In this document: in pieces, positions 11,761 to 22,822 of the stretch
How the letters are laid out: each line of letters opens with the position of its first letter
How positions within the stretch are numbered: the stretch's first letter is position 1
Assembly (NCBI GenBank): GCA_029204225.1
Contig: CM055103.1
Location: 39,863,323 to 39,927,322 of the forward strand
DNA length: 64,000 nt
Reading direction: 5' to 3'
Source: Diphasiastrum complanatum
Taxonomy: Eukaryota > Streptophyta > Lycopodiopsida > Lycopodiales > Lycopodiaceae
Notes under the pieces: model-generated
Databases searched by the model: none
What the model saw: the letters and a program-made list of their open reading frames with translations, nothing else
Told to the model about the DNA's origin: nothing
Made by a program: the position numbers and the translations under genes

Positions 11761-12993
11761 TGTTGTAAAGCTATCTTCATAAGCTTTACTTCTGGCGCCA
11801 CTGGCGCCAGAATTGTCCCCGACGCCAACAGCACCCCTGCTGCTCCCGACGCCACTCCCGGCGCCACTGTGACCAGAACCCAGCCGACGCCAAGTTCCTA
11901 TGGTTGAAAATCTTTGATTGGTTCTAGCGAAGTCCAGAGAGCTCAGATCGATGTGCAATCACCTCACACGATCTAGGCATGATTAAAGGAAGCCTGGGGA
12001 TCAATAAAATCTAGAGAGATAAAACGAGTTTCTAGAAAGAGAAAATCCTAGAGAGAGAAAAATGTGCTTTACCAGCCTGCGTAGAGTGCTTGGTATGGGG
12101 GGGGGGGGGTGCCGAATCCCACCAATACTATAGGGGAGTGCGGGTTGCGACTCAGGGCGAGCTCCAACCAAGTCTCAGCCTCCCTTGCTAGAATGTTGTC
12201 ATGGCTCTCGCCTTGGCATGCTAGCGCCCCGGAGACTAGGGTCGGTCACACACTTGAAATGTAACCTTCTCAGATTTATCAATAAAGTGGGATTTTTCTC
12301 AAACTGACTCTGATTACCTTCTGGGTTTCAATGTTCGGTAAAAGCGCCAGTTGTAAGGCCGCTTCAAAATTTTTAAGTTGGCACATAGCTGAGGGTCGTA
12401 TCCCGGGATGCCAACGGTATGCCGTTGGGACCATTCGGTCCGTGGCGCCAGCCGTATGCTGTCGGGACCATTTGGTCCAGGAACTGGTTGTCTCCATATC
12501 TGTCGTGGCTTGTGGTTCTGAGTGTTCCTTGCATGAACGTGAATGGGTTAAGCTCTTGGGGAACGGGCTCTAACCTGTCGGCTGAGTTGGATGGCTTGCT
12601 TGGGTGGAAGTTACCTGTTTATGGCTGTCCAGTCTGGCGTGGCGCCAGGTTGGCTTCCAACGCTCATGACGAAGCTTTCAATTGGTTAAGTTTGATGTAA
12701 GTCAGACCGCTTGCTTGGAATGGATGTTACTCGTTTGTAACGAAGTTTCGAGCTGGTTAAGTTTGATGTATGTTGGGCGGCTTGCTTGGAGGGAAGTCAC
12801 CCACATCGGGACCCCCGATCTGGCATGGCGCCAGGTTGGATCTCAATGTTGGTTTTCGGAACTTCAAGCTAGTTAAGTCTGATCGTTGTTGGTGAGTTGG
12901 CTGCTTGTATGTCAAGTGGGTTTGGATGGCAAGAGTTGAAGGTTGGGAAGCTAAGTCGTGGTTCCCGGCTCCCTTTGAGATGCCTGCGCTACA
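11761..12993 (+). repeat. 5' LTR
   Basis: TG...CA repeat paired with 14801-16033. It is unusually rich in GGCGCC (KasI-type palindrome) near its start (11793-11873) and again near 12445 and 12828. It also holds a G12 run at about 12097-12109 and a candidate poly(A) signal AATAAA at about 12281. Apparent frames within it are not conserved with the other LTR and are not genes. Confidence 0.9.
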
Positions 12994-12995
12994 TG

Positions 12996-13007
12996 TGGTA
13001 TCAGAGC
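12996..13007 (+). other. Primer binding site (tRNA-iMet)
   Basis: TGGTATCAGAGC, two bases after the 5' LTR end, complementary to initiator-Met tRNA. Confidence 0.9.
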
Positions 13008-13083
13008 CGACTGGCCGGTCACCTATGCGGATCTCACGGAAATGGCCACGGTTTGGGGTTCATCAAGACAACTGTTGTGCAAG

Positions 13084-13469
13084 GTGCTGCCCACAGTGTA
13101 AGCATGGGTGCGTCCACGGTCGGGGTGGTCGACAGAATGGGGGACTTGATGAGTCAAAGTGCTGCCCTCAAGGTATAAGCACAGTCAGTTCTCATGGTTC
13201 GGGCCTGGCGCTGTCTGCATGTAGGACGGATGAGGCAAAGTGCTGCCTAGGTAGGTGAAAGCACGGTCTGTACCTTGTGGAGTGTGGGGCGACATATTCG
13301 AACTGTACGAGTTAACCATTGATACAGAGATGTTGCTCGAATTTGGGTGTAAAGCATGGGTGGTTAGCTGCCGATGCGGGATAGCTGTCGATCGTTTAGC
13401 TATAAGGGCTATCGACCAAAAAGTGGTGGGGCGTGACTGAGGCAATGTGCTGCTTAATGGTGAAAGCAC
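13084..13469 (+). repeat. Four related stem-loops in the element leader
   Basis: GTGCTGC...AGCAC units occur at 13084-13105, 13159-13182, 13240-13264 and 13447-13469. In each, GTGCT can pair with AGCAC (AGCAT with one G-U pair in the first), closing a 12-15 nt loop. Flanks are also alike (CAAAGTGCTGCC before, GTGAAAGCACGG after). They lie just 3' of the PBS, where retroelement packaging and dimerisation signals usually are. Confidence 0.6.
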
Positions 13470-14369
13470 GGATAGTTGGAGGGGTGTCCTATGTGGGCTG
13501 ATTCTGTGATCGATTTGGCCAGGCAAAGGTCCGCTAGTAGGACCATCTCAAAGGGGGACCTTGTCTTTGTCACTTGTTAGTAAATCTGTCTGAGTGTCTT
13601 ACTTGTATGTATTCGTGGTGAGTCTTAGTACTCGTGCTTTGCCTGGTTTGCATGATTGCTTGTGATACAAGGAGCTGATGGCTCGAGAAGGAACCTTTCT
13701 TTTGAAGGCTGATACCATCAAACAAAGAGGACTACAGAATTTGTGGGGCGGATTTGCAGTTCAAGTACTCGCACATGAACGGCAACGAAACGACTCAATG
13801 TTTGCAAAGGATGGATGGCTAGCCTGTTTCTTGGGTTAGTTTCATTTGCGACAACGCCCACCAGACGCAAGCAGAAAGGCAAAAGTTGGAAAGGGCAATT
13901 TCAAGGGAGATCTTCTATGGAGCGGTTGGTCTTCATTTCGGGACGGCCACCTTCGGAACTGAAACTCACTGAGCATGGGTGATATCCAGTATCAGTTGGG
14001 TTTTTCCTCCAAGGGGAAACACTAGGATCCTCTTCAAAGATTGGCAACAAGTTGGATCGAGCCATAATCCTAGCAGATGGAAAGCAAAGTGTTGGAAAGG
14101 CTTTTTGTCCGAAAAATTCTACTCTAAGTCCGATCAGCTGATTTTATAAGTGGAGGGGAACTATCACACACACCTCTCTCTTGGGGCAAATCTTGAGTAA
14201 AAGTTGATCAAAATGGGGGCAAATTCAAGGTGACCTAGCCATACTCACACGAGGAGTCTGGCGAACTTTGGACCTAATAAGTTGACAAGTTTTTGTTGTG
14301 GAAAGGAAAGCTTGTTATAGGCTTTCTCTGGACCAGCAATGATGAGGAAACATATGAGTATGCTGGCTT

Positions 14370-14690
14370 GTGTTACGTTACGTGTAAGGCAGTTAATCAA
14401 TGAAGGATCTGTGAAAGTTGAGTCTTGCATGAGAGACTTGGTATTTCGAAAAGACGCTAAGGGACAGTTCGCGTTGAGATCGGACTAGTGCAAACTCTAG
14501 GTGCATGTGTCTGATTCAAAGAGAGCTACTTGAAGCCAAGCTCGATGTACACTTCTTGTTTTGACTGTGAGGCAATTGACTAGTGATGGAATTGTGAAAG
14601 TCAAGTTTTGCGCGACGGACATGGTGCTTCAAACAAATGCGAAGAGATAGTTCGTATGCGGATCTAACTGATGCGACCCTTTGGCTTTCC
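14370..14690 (+). repeat. Internal imperfect tandem duplication
   Basis: About 14377-14490 and 14568-14685 are diverged direct copies (GTRAGGCARTTRAC..., GTGAAAGT, AGTTCG). Translated, both give a similar peptide (RQL...VKV.(S/F)C...D), which might be a ruined copia RNase H end. Confidence 0.5.
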
Positions 14691-14786
14691 ACGAGGTCAA
14701 TGGTTACATTTGGGCTGATTCAAGCTTAAATGTATAGTTATTTTAATTGGGAGACACCTTTACTTCAATCTGACATCAGATTTTAT

Positions 14787-14800
14787 AAAGGTGGGGTGGA
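14787..14800 (+). other. Polypurine tract
   Basis: AAAGGTGGGGTGGA directly before the 3' LTR. A similar sequence, TTTTATAAGTGGAGGGGAAC, stands at 14143-14162 and may be a second, internal tract. Confidence 0.8.
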
Positions 14801-16033
14801 TGTTGTAAAGCTATTTTCATAAGCTTTACTTCCGGCGCCACTGGCGCCAGCATTGTCGCCGACGCCAGCAGCGCCCCTACTGCTCCCGGCGCCAACGGCG
14901 CCGGCGCCATTGTGACCAAAACCCAGCCGGCTCCAAGTTCCTATGGCTGAAAATCTTTGATCGGTTCTAGCGAAGTCCAGAGAGCTCAAATCGATGTGCA
15001 ATGACCTCACACGATCTAGGCATGATTAAAGGAAGCCTGGGGATCAATAAAATCTAGAGAGAGAAAATGACTTTCTAGAAAGAGAAAATCCTAGAGAGAG
15101 AAAAATGTGCTTTACCAGCCTGGGTAGAGTGCTTGGTATGGGGGGGGGGTGCCGAATCCCACCAATACTATAGGGGAGTGCGGGTTGCGACTCAGGGCGA
15201 GCTCCAATCAAGTCTCAGCCTCCCTTGCTGGAATATTGTCATGGCTCTCACCTTGTCATGCTAGCGCCCCGGAGACTAGGGTCGGTCACACACTTGAAAT
15301 GTAACCTTCTCAGATTTATCAATAAAGTGGGATTTTTGTCAAACTGACTCTGATTACCTTCTGGGTTTCAGTGTTCGGTAAAAGCGCCAGTTGTAAGGCC
15401 GCTTCAAACTTTTTAATTTGGCACATAGTTGAGGGTCGTATCCCGGGACACCAGCGGTATGCCGTCGGGACCATTCGGTCCGTGGCGCCAACGGTATGCT
15501 GTCAGGACCTTTTGGTCCAGGAACTGGTTGTCTCCATATCTGTCGCGACTTGTGGTTCTGAGTGTTCCTTGCATGAACGTGAATGGGTTAAGCTCTTGGG
15601 GAACGGGCTCTAACCTGTCGGCTGAGTTGGATGGCTTGCTTGGGTGGAAGTTACCTGTTTATGGCTGTCCAGTCTAGCGTGGCGCCAGGTTGGCTTCCAG
15701 CGCTCGTGACGAAGCTTTCAGTTGGTTAAGTCTGATGTAAGTCAGACCGCTTGCTTGGAATGGATGTTACTCGTTTGTAACGAAGCTTCGAGTTGGTTAA
15801 GTTTGATGTATGTCGGGCGGCTTGCTTGGAGGGAAATCACCCACATCGGGACTCCCGATCTGGCATGGCTCCAGGTTGGATCTCAATGTTGGTTTTCGAA
15901 ACTTCAAGTTGGTTAAGTCTGATCGTTGCTGGCGAGTTGGCTGCTTGTATGTCAAGTGGGTTTGGATGGCAAGAGTTGAAGGCTGGGAAGCTAAGTCGTG
16001 GTTCCCGGCTCCCTTTGGGATGCTTGCGCTACA
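14801..16033 (+). repeat. 3' LTR
   Basis: Second copy of the 1,233-bp LTR. Most differences from the 5' LTR are substitutions, plus small indels in the GGCGCC-rich part and a shorter G-run at about 15139. It is followed immediately by a C-run that includes the target duplication. Confidence 0.9.
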
Positions 16034-16460
16034 CCCCCCCACCCCCCCGACCCCACAAAAAAAAAAGAAAACTCTCATATCTTTATCTTAACATGCTTGG
16101 TGGATATTAATAGAAGCTTATTTTAAAAAAATGCACGTTTTATACCCTGAATTTGAAATTCCTAGGTTCTTCTTAAGGAGTGCAATGATAAAACCCCCAT
16201 CACTCATCTCCTTGCTCAAAAATTTCCTCTATTTTTAGCTGTAGATGCACTTTCTCTCACATGTTGGTGTAATGGAATGTTCTTAATGACATGGTGCAAC
16301 AAGGAGTGCATGAGATGCATTTTGTAAGTAGCACCAAGTACTTAATGAGATGACCTTATACGGTCGTGGACACTTGGTCGGAATTGGAACCACATGAGTG
16401 CATACCTTCCTTTGCATCGTTAGACCAATAACCCAAAACCATTGTAGCTCTTAAATTCAA

Positions 16461-16785
16461 GAGCATCATGCATTTTCCTTCACCAATTGTGCTCAATTCT
16501 AAAGCATCATCCATTTTACCTCACAATTGTGCTCAATTCTAAAGCATCATGCATTCCCTTCACCCATTGTGCTAGATTCTAAAGCATCATGCATTTTCCT
16601 TCACCAATTGTGCTCAATTCTAAAGCATCATGCATTTCCCTCCACCAATTGTGCACAATTCTAAAGCATCATGCACTTTCCCTCACCAATTGTGCTCAAT
16701 TCTAAAGGATCATGCATGTTCCTTCACCCATTGTGCACAATTCTGAAGCATCATGCATTTCCTTCACCAATGTGAGCACAAAGTC
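16461..16785. repeat. Minisatellite, about 8 copies of a 40-41-bp unit
   Basis: The unit is built from GCATCATGCATTTTCCTTC then ACCAATTGTGCTCAATTCTAA, repeated head to tail with small substitutions from 16461 to about 16785. It lies about 650 bp upstream of the carrier gene start codon. Confidence 0.9.
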
Positions 16786-17229
16786 AACACAAAAATGGAT
16801 CTAGCATCTAGATCTAGTATCTAGAGGAAGAAGGAAATGGTAAATGCATGATAATAGATATGGAATACGTTACACAATAGAATGGCGTTCCTGTTTCAGC
16901 AAAGGTGAGCGCCGCAGGAAACAGAATTTACGTTGAATCTGCTAGTGTATCTCTTTGGGTCTTTCTACTTTTGGGAAGATTTTTGTGTTATAGTACTGCT
17001 GTCGGAATCCTATCGGCAGATGGACGGCTTTACGGCTCCGCTCTGCCTGCTTGACACCTGGTGATACCATTGGGGTGGGGGCAGAAAGAGAAGAGGGATC
17101 GATCATAGATGCATAATAGCCTCACGCATCTTTGCAACAGCAGCAGCTGCAGAATCTATGCAGCAAATTGGGATGCAGTGCACAATTTGTGCTGCAAAAT
17201 CAGGAGTTCTGCTGCAAAATGAGGAAACG

Positions 17230-17438
17230 AGGCAGCCAAAAGTGGAGTGTTGAAGGTTAAAGTTTGAGGCTTTCCGAGGAGGGGATGGAGGGGACAAGCT
17301 AAGATACAGAATCTATGCGAAAAGACGAAAACAGAGATAGCCCACGCTGCAATGGGGCTAGAGGTGGAGTCTTGAAGGTTAAAGGTTGAAGCTTTGCTAA
17401 GGGGAGAGGGGTGGGTGGGAGGGGGCGGGGGAGCAGAC
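17230..17438 (+). promoter_or_regulatory. Duplicated, G-tract-rich 5' UTR of the carrier gene
   Basis: Two direct copies (about 17239-17296 and 17360-17431) share GTGGAGT.TTGAAGGTTAAAG.TTGA.GCTTT and end in purine-rich G-runs. The second ends in six G-runs of 3-5 within 17401-17431, eight bases before the ATG at 17439. No TATA box is evident, so the transcription start is unknown. Confidence 0.5.
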
Positions 17439-17898
17439 ATGACCGTCACCAGCACGAGCGCTGAGAACAGCCCTTTTGTTAAGGTGGAGCTGGAGAGCAA
17501 GGAGAAGCAGGGACTACGTGTGCAGAGCAAATCCCCTCAGAGGTCAACGGTATATTCTCTCAGAGATGTGGAGTCGGCTCTTCAGGAGACGAGAGAGCAG
17601 AGGGAGATGAGGATGCACAACCTTTTCAGCTCTTTTGACAGTACCAATTCAGGATACCTGGATCAGGTCCGCATTGAGAAGGGGCTAGAAGCTCTTAGCA
17701 GCCCCCTTCAGCACAGGTATGCAGATGAGTTACTCCAGGTTTGTGACTCCAATCGAGATGGGCGAGTGGATTATGGGGAGTTTCAGAAGTACATAGATGA
17801 CAAGGAGCTGGAGCTCTATCAGATGTTTCAAGAAATTGATGTAACACAAGATGGATACATTCAGCCCGAAGAATTGAGAAATGCACTGTTTAGAGCAG
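17439..17898 (+). CDS. APC: Carrier gene exon 1 (EF-hands 1-3)
   Basis: Encodes residues 1-153 plus one base of codon 154, ending ...NALFRA-G. The donor is CAG|GTTTGT at 17899. It carries the N-terminal extension and the first three EF-hand loops. Confidence 0.93.
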
Positions 17899-20800
17899 GT
17901 TTGTATGGTACCCACTATGTGAAATGCATTTCCCTAATTTCCTGTCGTCCTCTTCAGTTTGGAATTGCTTGAGCCCAGTTGTCTCCCACTTAGTGTTGAT
18001 TAGGAAAATTGAGGTGGCCCTCTTTTTGGTGCTAAGGAATTGCCATAACAACTAGATGTTGATCTCTATATAAATTTTATTGATGGTTTTAATACCTCTG
18101 TCAGCCCTGAAATATTCAGATTAGACTCTAGATATTCCCACTGTATACTCAGTTTCAGGTTAGTCAGTTTGAGTCAGATTAACCCACAGTCCTGCATATT
18201 TTGCTCAGTGCATTTTATTGGCTACTTCTTCTGCTTGTTGACATGACTATTACTAAGTATACTGGAAAGTCCTGGCTCAAGGACTTGCACAGATTTGAGA
18301 ACTCGGGTGCTGTGTTATCACTTTCCGTGGCATAAAATCCATTACCATGGTAATGTACTTATAACCAAAGAAATTGGGGTTATTATCGCTGATTTCTTGC
18401 TTCACTAGTAGAATTTTCGTTATGATTTATCCCAAGTGAGTTCAATGCCCATTGCCAAGCTTGTGTAATTCCTCTCTTCAGCAAATCTGTAAGTGCATCT
18501 ACTCATTACTAGAATGTAGAGTTATTTAACTATTTGTACGGCAACATTGGTTACTTACTAGCTGCTGGCAATCCACTACGATCGAAACTTAGGAATTAAT
18601 AGTGTCCCATACCAGTAGTAACAACCAAGCCTTTGTTAGTGTTCCTTGAACTACTCTGATCTATGATCAGATTCAAGAAAGACAAGTGTCGCGTATAACC
18701 AGCATCGTCCCTTGTCTACCACTAGCTCTAGTAGTCACCAATTTGTCCAAGCATAGCACATGCACACATCCTTGGAGATTTCATAACCTATACGCACTAA
18801 CAAGTTCTTCGTAGAAACTCGACATTTACATATTGTCCAATAGTTGTAAACACTGAACATGCTATTGGTCTATGAAAGCTATGTCTATGGCAATCATTTT
18901 TTTAAGTCTTATGTGTACCAATCAAGATTTAATAGAGCATGCCAAACATAGTTTCTATTCTCAATTGATTTACTTATTGGGAATACATGTCAATAGCATA
19001 TCCCTAGTCACATCGATTATCTCTTTTACCATCCAACTTAGGATGATCTAAGAAATTTAAACTATGAATGGCTATCAATTTCTTGAAAACATTTTGACAA
19101 AAAAATTCTAACAAACCCTTGTCGTTACTATATTCTTACATAAAAACATAAAAATTGATTGTTACAAGTTTCGTCCATGTGGAAAGTTCATGTATCACCC
19201 TGATAGAGTTCCGATTTCTATAGGTTAGGCTAACCACTGAATCTCTCGAGATTTTCATCCTGAATCTCCCTTCAAGATTCAACAAAACAACAATTACTAA
19301 TGTGCACCTTTCTAGCTAGATGACTCTACTTCTATTGGAGAAATTCTTCTTTCTAGAAATGACTTCATCTATGGCCAATCAAATTTATATCTATTGTGGG
19401 TGCCCAATGACCAGTATCAGGTCAATATCACATAGTGTATAGTGCCACATAAACTAGATGTCTAGCACTCCACTCTTGCTTTCCTAAAAGAACTAATTTT
19501 TAATCATTGTCTCCCCTATTAGCAATGATGTATTCACCGAAATGACCCTCAGTGGAACTTATGACTACACATTGGTCAAGCACAAGTTTACGAGGGAGTC
19601 ATCAATCTTTTGAACTTTCCAAGTCATAAATGTTACAGATTATGACCATCCACAACAAATTTTGAATCAAGGACATCTCTAAAAGGTTTCATGCTTTCAA
19701 ATGTCACACATATATGATTCGGAGCAAGATCATATTTATACTTTGAAATTATGGATACGTTTCTTTCTCTATCATTGCTCAAATATCACGAGCCAATTGT
19801 TGACTTTCTCCAACCCATAAAAAATAGGTAGTCAATAGCAATGCTACATGGCATAGTCTTCATTGTTGCCCACCAAGGATTCATCTCGCTCAATTTGTAG
19901 CACTTCTATCTAATTGAAAGGCCCAACAACTTATCTGAATTACACTTGCAGAAAGTCCTTCGATAGTATATAAAGCATTAAATGCTCACACTTCATTAAC
20001 TTCACAAACATTTGAATTTCTTTATCCTTATCTATCAACATTCTCAAATTGATAAAGGAAAGGAACTTACTAGGTCATATGTATTCCACACTGAGATAAT
20101 TTCATAGTTGCCTTGCAACTTTATGCACTTCTATAAAACTTAGATTACAGTCATTCTATAGTGATTCACAAGTTCCATAAGGAACTCATCAGCAATTTTT
20201 GTGACACTCTAAAAAGGTTCCCTTCCAATGAATCCTCAACCTGAATATTGAAACTCAATGACTTACCAATTTCCCTAGCATAGAGATCAGGATTATTGTT
20301 TTCTAAATCTTGTGTCTTTGTATCTTTTCATAACAACAGATAACTTTTCCTAAAGTAACTACCAGAAATCTAATCTAATTACCCTAGATCTTCTCCACTT
20401 CTTCAGATTAGATCTTGAAGTCTAAAAACACCTCACATGATATTTGAATGACGATTGTGTGAAAGCTAACACATGATTGAGTGAGACCACTGTAAAATAT
20501 GGATGCTGTTGCTTGTAAGACATTGGTGATAATACGTAAATGCATGTTGAAAGATCTAAGAAGATTGCGGTCAAAGAACTTCCAAACATATGGATGTATG
20601 TGATAGAAACAAAGTATGTGAAATTGTGACCAAGGAAGCCACATGTATGGATGAGTATATGATGTGACCAAGGAAACCACATTGGTGTTTGGTGACAAGG
20701 AGGATACCGTGGCCATGGATTCTAGTTCGAGAATGTGTGAAGGCAACAAGTTTAAACTGCCAAACGGTGAGCTGAAGTGTGGTAAACTCAAGGGAAAACT

Positions 20801-22756
20801 CTACCTCTTGTGTTGGACAATTCAATAATCATGTTTGAAGAATGTGGTTGGTAAGTTTTTGAACCAATCAGATTGTGCTTGAATGGTATGTTTGGTATAT
20901 GTATGAATGTACAAACGTTGAAATATATGTTTGGTGCCAGTGCAAATTGAAAGAATAAGTGCTTTGTTTAGAGTGGCATATGGGCTACATTAGCTACATG
21001 AAGATTGTGCAAGGCAATCAAGTTACAAATTGTGCAAGTGGGTTTTATGGAGTATACTATTTGTTTTGTTCACTACGTGTGTTTATTTGTTGAAGTATGA
21101 TGTTTGTTGTGTGACTGCATGTGTTTATTTGATGTTTTATGGCATGTGTATCTGGAAAATCATATAATCATGTAGAGGGCCAAATTCATTAATAGCATTA
21201 ACTATCATGTAAGGCTTAGGGACAAAAGCAAGATAAGCTATACTTAGTGCTAGATCTACGAATAGGTCTCGATAGGTGATAAAATAGTATGATTTGGGTG
21301 GGTCAAGTCAAATTATGATCGTCCCAGTTGCTTTGGAGACCTTAGACATGGCAATTTAATGATTACTTCGATATTGAAGCGAAGGAACTACAATTTTGCA
21401 AATTGTGGTATTAAAACCCTAGTCTATCCATAGAGGTGAAGAAATGAAGAAATTGTGAAAGGGTGCTATGAGATAGCTTAGTACATCTAACTACTATGAT
21501 TGAATCTACAGTGCCTGGAGTTGTGGTTATCCCTCAGCCATTGAAGTACGATGTACTTGTTCAATGCAACTATATTGTACTTCTATCTTGTGTTTTAAAA
21601 TCACATGTGTGATATACTGCATAAAAAGGGGAAAACATAATCTCTAGGGTTGAGACATAAAAATTGGCAAAAACTATTTGTTTTAAATTTTAGCAAACAA
21701 TAAACAACCAAAACACAAGTTACTAGATGATTTGCTAGCAACTCATTGTAGGACATGAAATGAGGTGATAATGTCCCCCAAAAGAGAATGCCACTGGGAA
21801 ACAATGATGAAGTGGAACACCCCTCATAGATGGACATACAATATCTCGACTTTTAGATATCCAAGTTAAAGGTTGAAAGGAAGATGCAAGCAGCTATTAT
21901 AGAAAAGAATGATGTAAAATAGATTGTGAATATCATTTGCCAAACTATGAAAGAGATGAACTGCTAAAAAATACTAAAAATTTGGAATCTAAATATCTTG
22001 AACATGTGGAGATTGGATCAACAATTTTGAAAATTATGAAGTGCTCTACGGTGGGAAAGCAAGTGATGCAATCAGATGTGTAAAATTACAAGGTGCAAAA
22101 AGATGAAATTCCAAAGACCTAAAAAAAAAATGGAAACTCAATAAATCAACTTATAATGATGCAAATGAAGATTTTTAAAAGTGTGATAGGGGCCCCCTTA
22201 CAATAGGAAACAGAATGATGTGAAGTTATTAGGAAAGGGCATTAAAAAGTATGAAAGATGAAAGTTTTAGATTGTAGTAGATAAGGATTTACTTGTGCCC
22301 TACTTTCTTAAACATCGGCCCATTGGTTTCTGTTAAATTCTTAGTAGTTTGGTGAAATTATAGAGAAAGAAAGATAATAGTAAGTGATGGAGAAACCATG
22401 AGCTGATACTTTTTGAAAAGAATGAAAAAGAGCAAGAAGAAATATTGAATGCTGACTTTACTAGAGGTGCCAAAGGCTTCATCACCTACAAAAGAAATCT
22501 TTTTTAATTGAAAACCCTATGGGTCTTGGCCCTGTTAAAAATGTGAACCTTGAAGCTTTGCATAGAAGTTTCTTAACAAGCAAAAGGCATTGACAAGTAG
22601 GCAACACTATGCACAACATCGTGAACATTCACATCCCCCCCCCTCTCTTTTTCTTTGTTATTATTTGGAGATGTTTATATGCTCCCTTAGTTGCTATACA
22701 CACTTGACATGTATTATTTTGTCCTATATGCCATCTGACATCAAAAGACATGAATA

Positions 22757-22822
<66 letters not shown>

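Larger units (their letters stand above)
11761..16033 (+). mobile_element. Complete non-autonomous LTR retrotransposon (4,273 bp)
   Basis: Two direct repeats (11761-12993 and 14801-16033), each 1,233 bp by my coordinates, begin TGTTGTAAAG and end GCGCTACA. The 5' repeat is followed after 2 bp by an initiator-Met PBS, and the 3' repeat is preceded by a polypurine tract. The element is flanked on both sides by CCCCC, a 5-bp target duplication inside C-rich DNA. The 1.8-kb interior has no gag or pol frame, so it must have been mobilised in trans (LARD-like). By eye the LTRs differ at roughly 4-6% of positions, so the insertion is not recent. The superfamily is unresolved; a faint copia RNase H-like sequence near 14380-14470 is the only hint. 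Confidence 0.9.

Noticed and set aside
12279-13526. Frames of 60-117 codons in the LTRs and leader of the 11.8-16.0 kb element
   Set aside because: They are not kept between the two LTRs, several lie on opposite strands over each other, and none has a domain.
16461-16785. CRISPR-like array
   Set aside because: Units are contiguous without unique spacers, and the genome is a plant's.
17394-17438. Upstream extension of carrier exon 1
   Set aside because: The frame stays open but the first possible codon is TTG, not ATG, and the sequence is the G-tract 5' UTR.
20408-20825. Overlapping antisense frames in intron 1
   Set aside because: They reflect a short tandem repeat (GTGACCAAGGAARCCACAT), and all three frames give equally long products.
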